Of a stretch of DNA of 64,000 nt, positions 62,990-64,000 are shown in pieces. The position numbers and the translations under genes are program-made. The notes below the pieces were generated by a model, which saw nothing but the letters and a program-made list of their open reading frames with translations, was not told where the DNA came from and made no database searches. The DNA lies in NCBI RefSeq assembly GCF_019399895.1, contig NC_091871.1, positions 7,407,001 through 7,471,000 of the forward strand, read 5' to 3'. The stretch's first letter is position 1, and each line of letters starts with the position of its first letter. Origin of the DNA: Cardiocondyla obscurior. Lineage: Eukaryota > Arthropoda > Insecta > Hymenoptera > Formicidae.

Positions 62990-64000
62990 ATAAGCCGCTC
63001 GACGCAACTTTCTGCGAAACGAATGCACTCCCACCGCGTAGCGTTCCGCACGGTTCCGTCCTCGTCATCACAGTGAAATGTACGAGTCAGGGGTACTCAG
63101 CTGGTCGTCCGTCTTTCATCACCGTCCGCGAAACGACGGAACTCGAGTTTTCTCCGCTGCGCGCATTTGACAATTTTTTTTTTTTCTTTTTTCTTTTTTT
63201 TTTACAACAAGTGAAACGACGTAACGCGTTGAGTTAAACCTAACTCGAACGATCGATTCCTCTCCTCGAATTAAATCGCAAAAGATTATTAATATAATTA
63301 TTATTTTCGCCGTTTCGCCCAAGACTCACAATTGGCCGTCTCAGTTTTTGTTCGGTTTATTCAGCGATGAAAGAGAAGGGCGAAAGTTCGGCCGGCAGAA
63401 AGTTTCGACGTGTCTTTATAAATTTAATTTATACCTCGGAAATCATTTGGGATGTAAATTTCATGCGGAAATTTAAAAAGGTTGTGTACGTTTGCCTTCG
63501 CGAGGAGTACTTCCCACCATCGGAGCGCCGGAGTTTCCGCCACCTTCCCGCGATGAAACGCGTTCGAACAGCGGTGCTCAACCTCGTCCGCCCGCGACCG
63601 TCCACTATTGTAGCGTTGGCGCGATGACGTTTCGCATATATATATATATTTGCATGACTCAACCTTTCGAGATTACGATTGATAAGTCAATCTGCAACGC
63701 TAGTGGAGATTCGCGTCTGCTGCAGGTGGAAATGCTGACGAGCGCCTTGAGACGCCGCTCCTCATTCAATCTCGAGACGCCATTCAAATTTCGACGACGT
63801 CGCGAACTGATATCTTTTACCTCGCGGTCGCCCGGTTCGACCCAAACGCGGACAATCTCCATCATTTACGTCACCAACTTTTAGCTCAGCTGCTCATGCG
63901 TCATTAACCTGCACATCTGCGCGATAAACAATTTGTTTCCTCGTCTCCGTGTCTGTCTTTGCATCGAGGCAAGAAAGGAGTTTGCGTTTCACCCTCGGCT

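Larger units (their letters stand above)
40554..64000 (-). other. Upstream intron or 5' region of Glut4EF without a certain exon
   Basis: The family's N-terminal domain must be encoded upstream of exon a, yet I could not find it here, so this is most likely one very long intron continuing past 64000, possibly with alternative first exons. A consensus donor at 43091-43096 is one candidate. The stretch is CpG-rich, especially 48300-50800 and 53300-62300. It has five of the ten TGACGTCA sites, a TA microsatellite (53510), pentamer arrays (49256 and 62821), GGCC arrays (49420 and 62968) and a near-duplicate with a GAAAGTGAAA core (54937 and 55577). The part 51050-52100 is AT-rich and otherwise featureless. 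Confidence 0.55.

Noticed and set aside
1..64000. CRISPR arrays, bacterial operons, rRNA or intact tRNA genes
   Set aside because: I saw no regularly spaced repeat-spacer pattern, no gene clusters with bacterial spacing and no complete cloverleaf. The two A-box-like places lack a clear B box.

Overview
The window looks like part of a hymenopteran-type insect nuclear genome, possibly an ant. The only recognisable gene is an insect transcription factor spread over long introns, introns are GT-AG, CpG is abundant rather than depleted, and simple repeats are common. There is no bacterial or viral gene organisation, no CRISPR array, no rRNA and no confident tRNA. The species assignment is an inference.

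The gene is the minus-strand orthologue of GLUT4 enhancer factor (Drosophila Glut4EF; vertebrate SLC2A4RG/HDBP1 and ZNF395/HDBP2/PBF). Seven coding exons join with matching phases, in transcription order 40553-40390, 29777-29566, 29244-28937, 27262-27191, 8747-8647, 8370-8109 and 8027-7818. They give 1329 nt, i.e. 442 residues plus a TAG stop. In order the protein carries an EIRLLESRKS/IDVP block, a basic patch made across a splice junction, the family's LSCSP block, a Ser/Pro/Gly-rich linker, a possible 24-residue cassette exon, a C-X4-C-X12-H-X4-H zinc finger, the EEEFYYQEV block and a C-terminal C-clamp. The N-terminal exons of the family (the GKRLAKRS-like start and the Tudor-like region) were not found and probably lie beyond 64000.

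Layout: 1-7817 is 3' UTR and downstream AT-rich DNA. 7818-8747 holds the three exons for zinc finger, FYY block and C-clamp. 8748-27190 is an 18.4 kb intron. 27191-29777 holds three exons. 29778-40389 is a 10.6 kb intron. 40390-40553 is the most upstream certain exon. 40554-64000 is intron or upstream sequence with no certain exon.

Non-coding signals worth attention are: a duplicated plus-strand unit with conserved splice-like borders in two introns, opposite to Glut4EF; ten perfect TGACGTCA (CRE) palindromes, two pairs of them about 100 bp apart; a dispersed motif of about 38 bp in four same-orientation copies; a repeat with 24 identical bases carrying a GAAAGTGAAA core; and pentamer and GGCC tandem arrays. 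Most open frames in the GC-rich introns look like chance frames.
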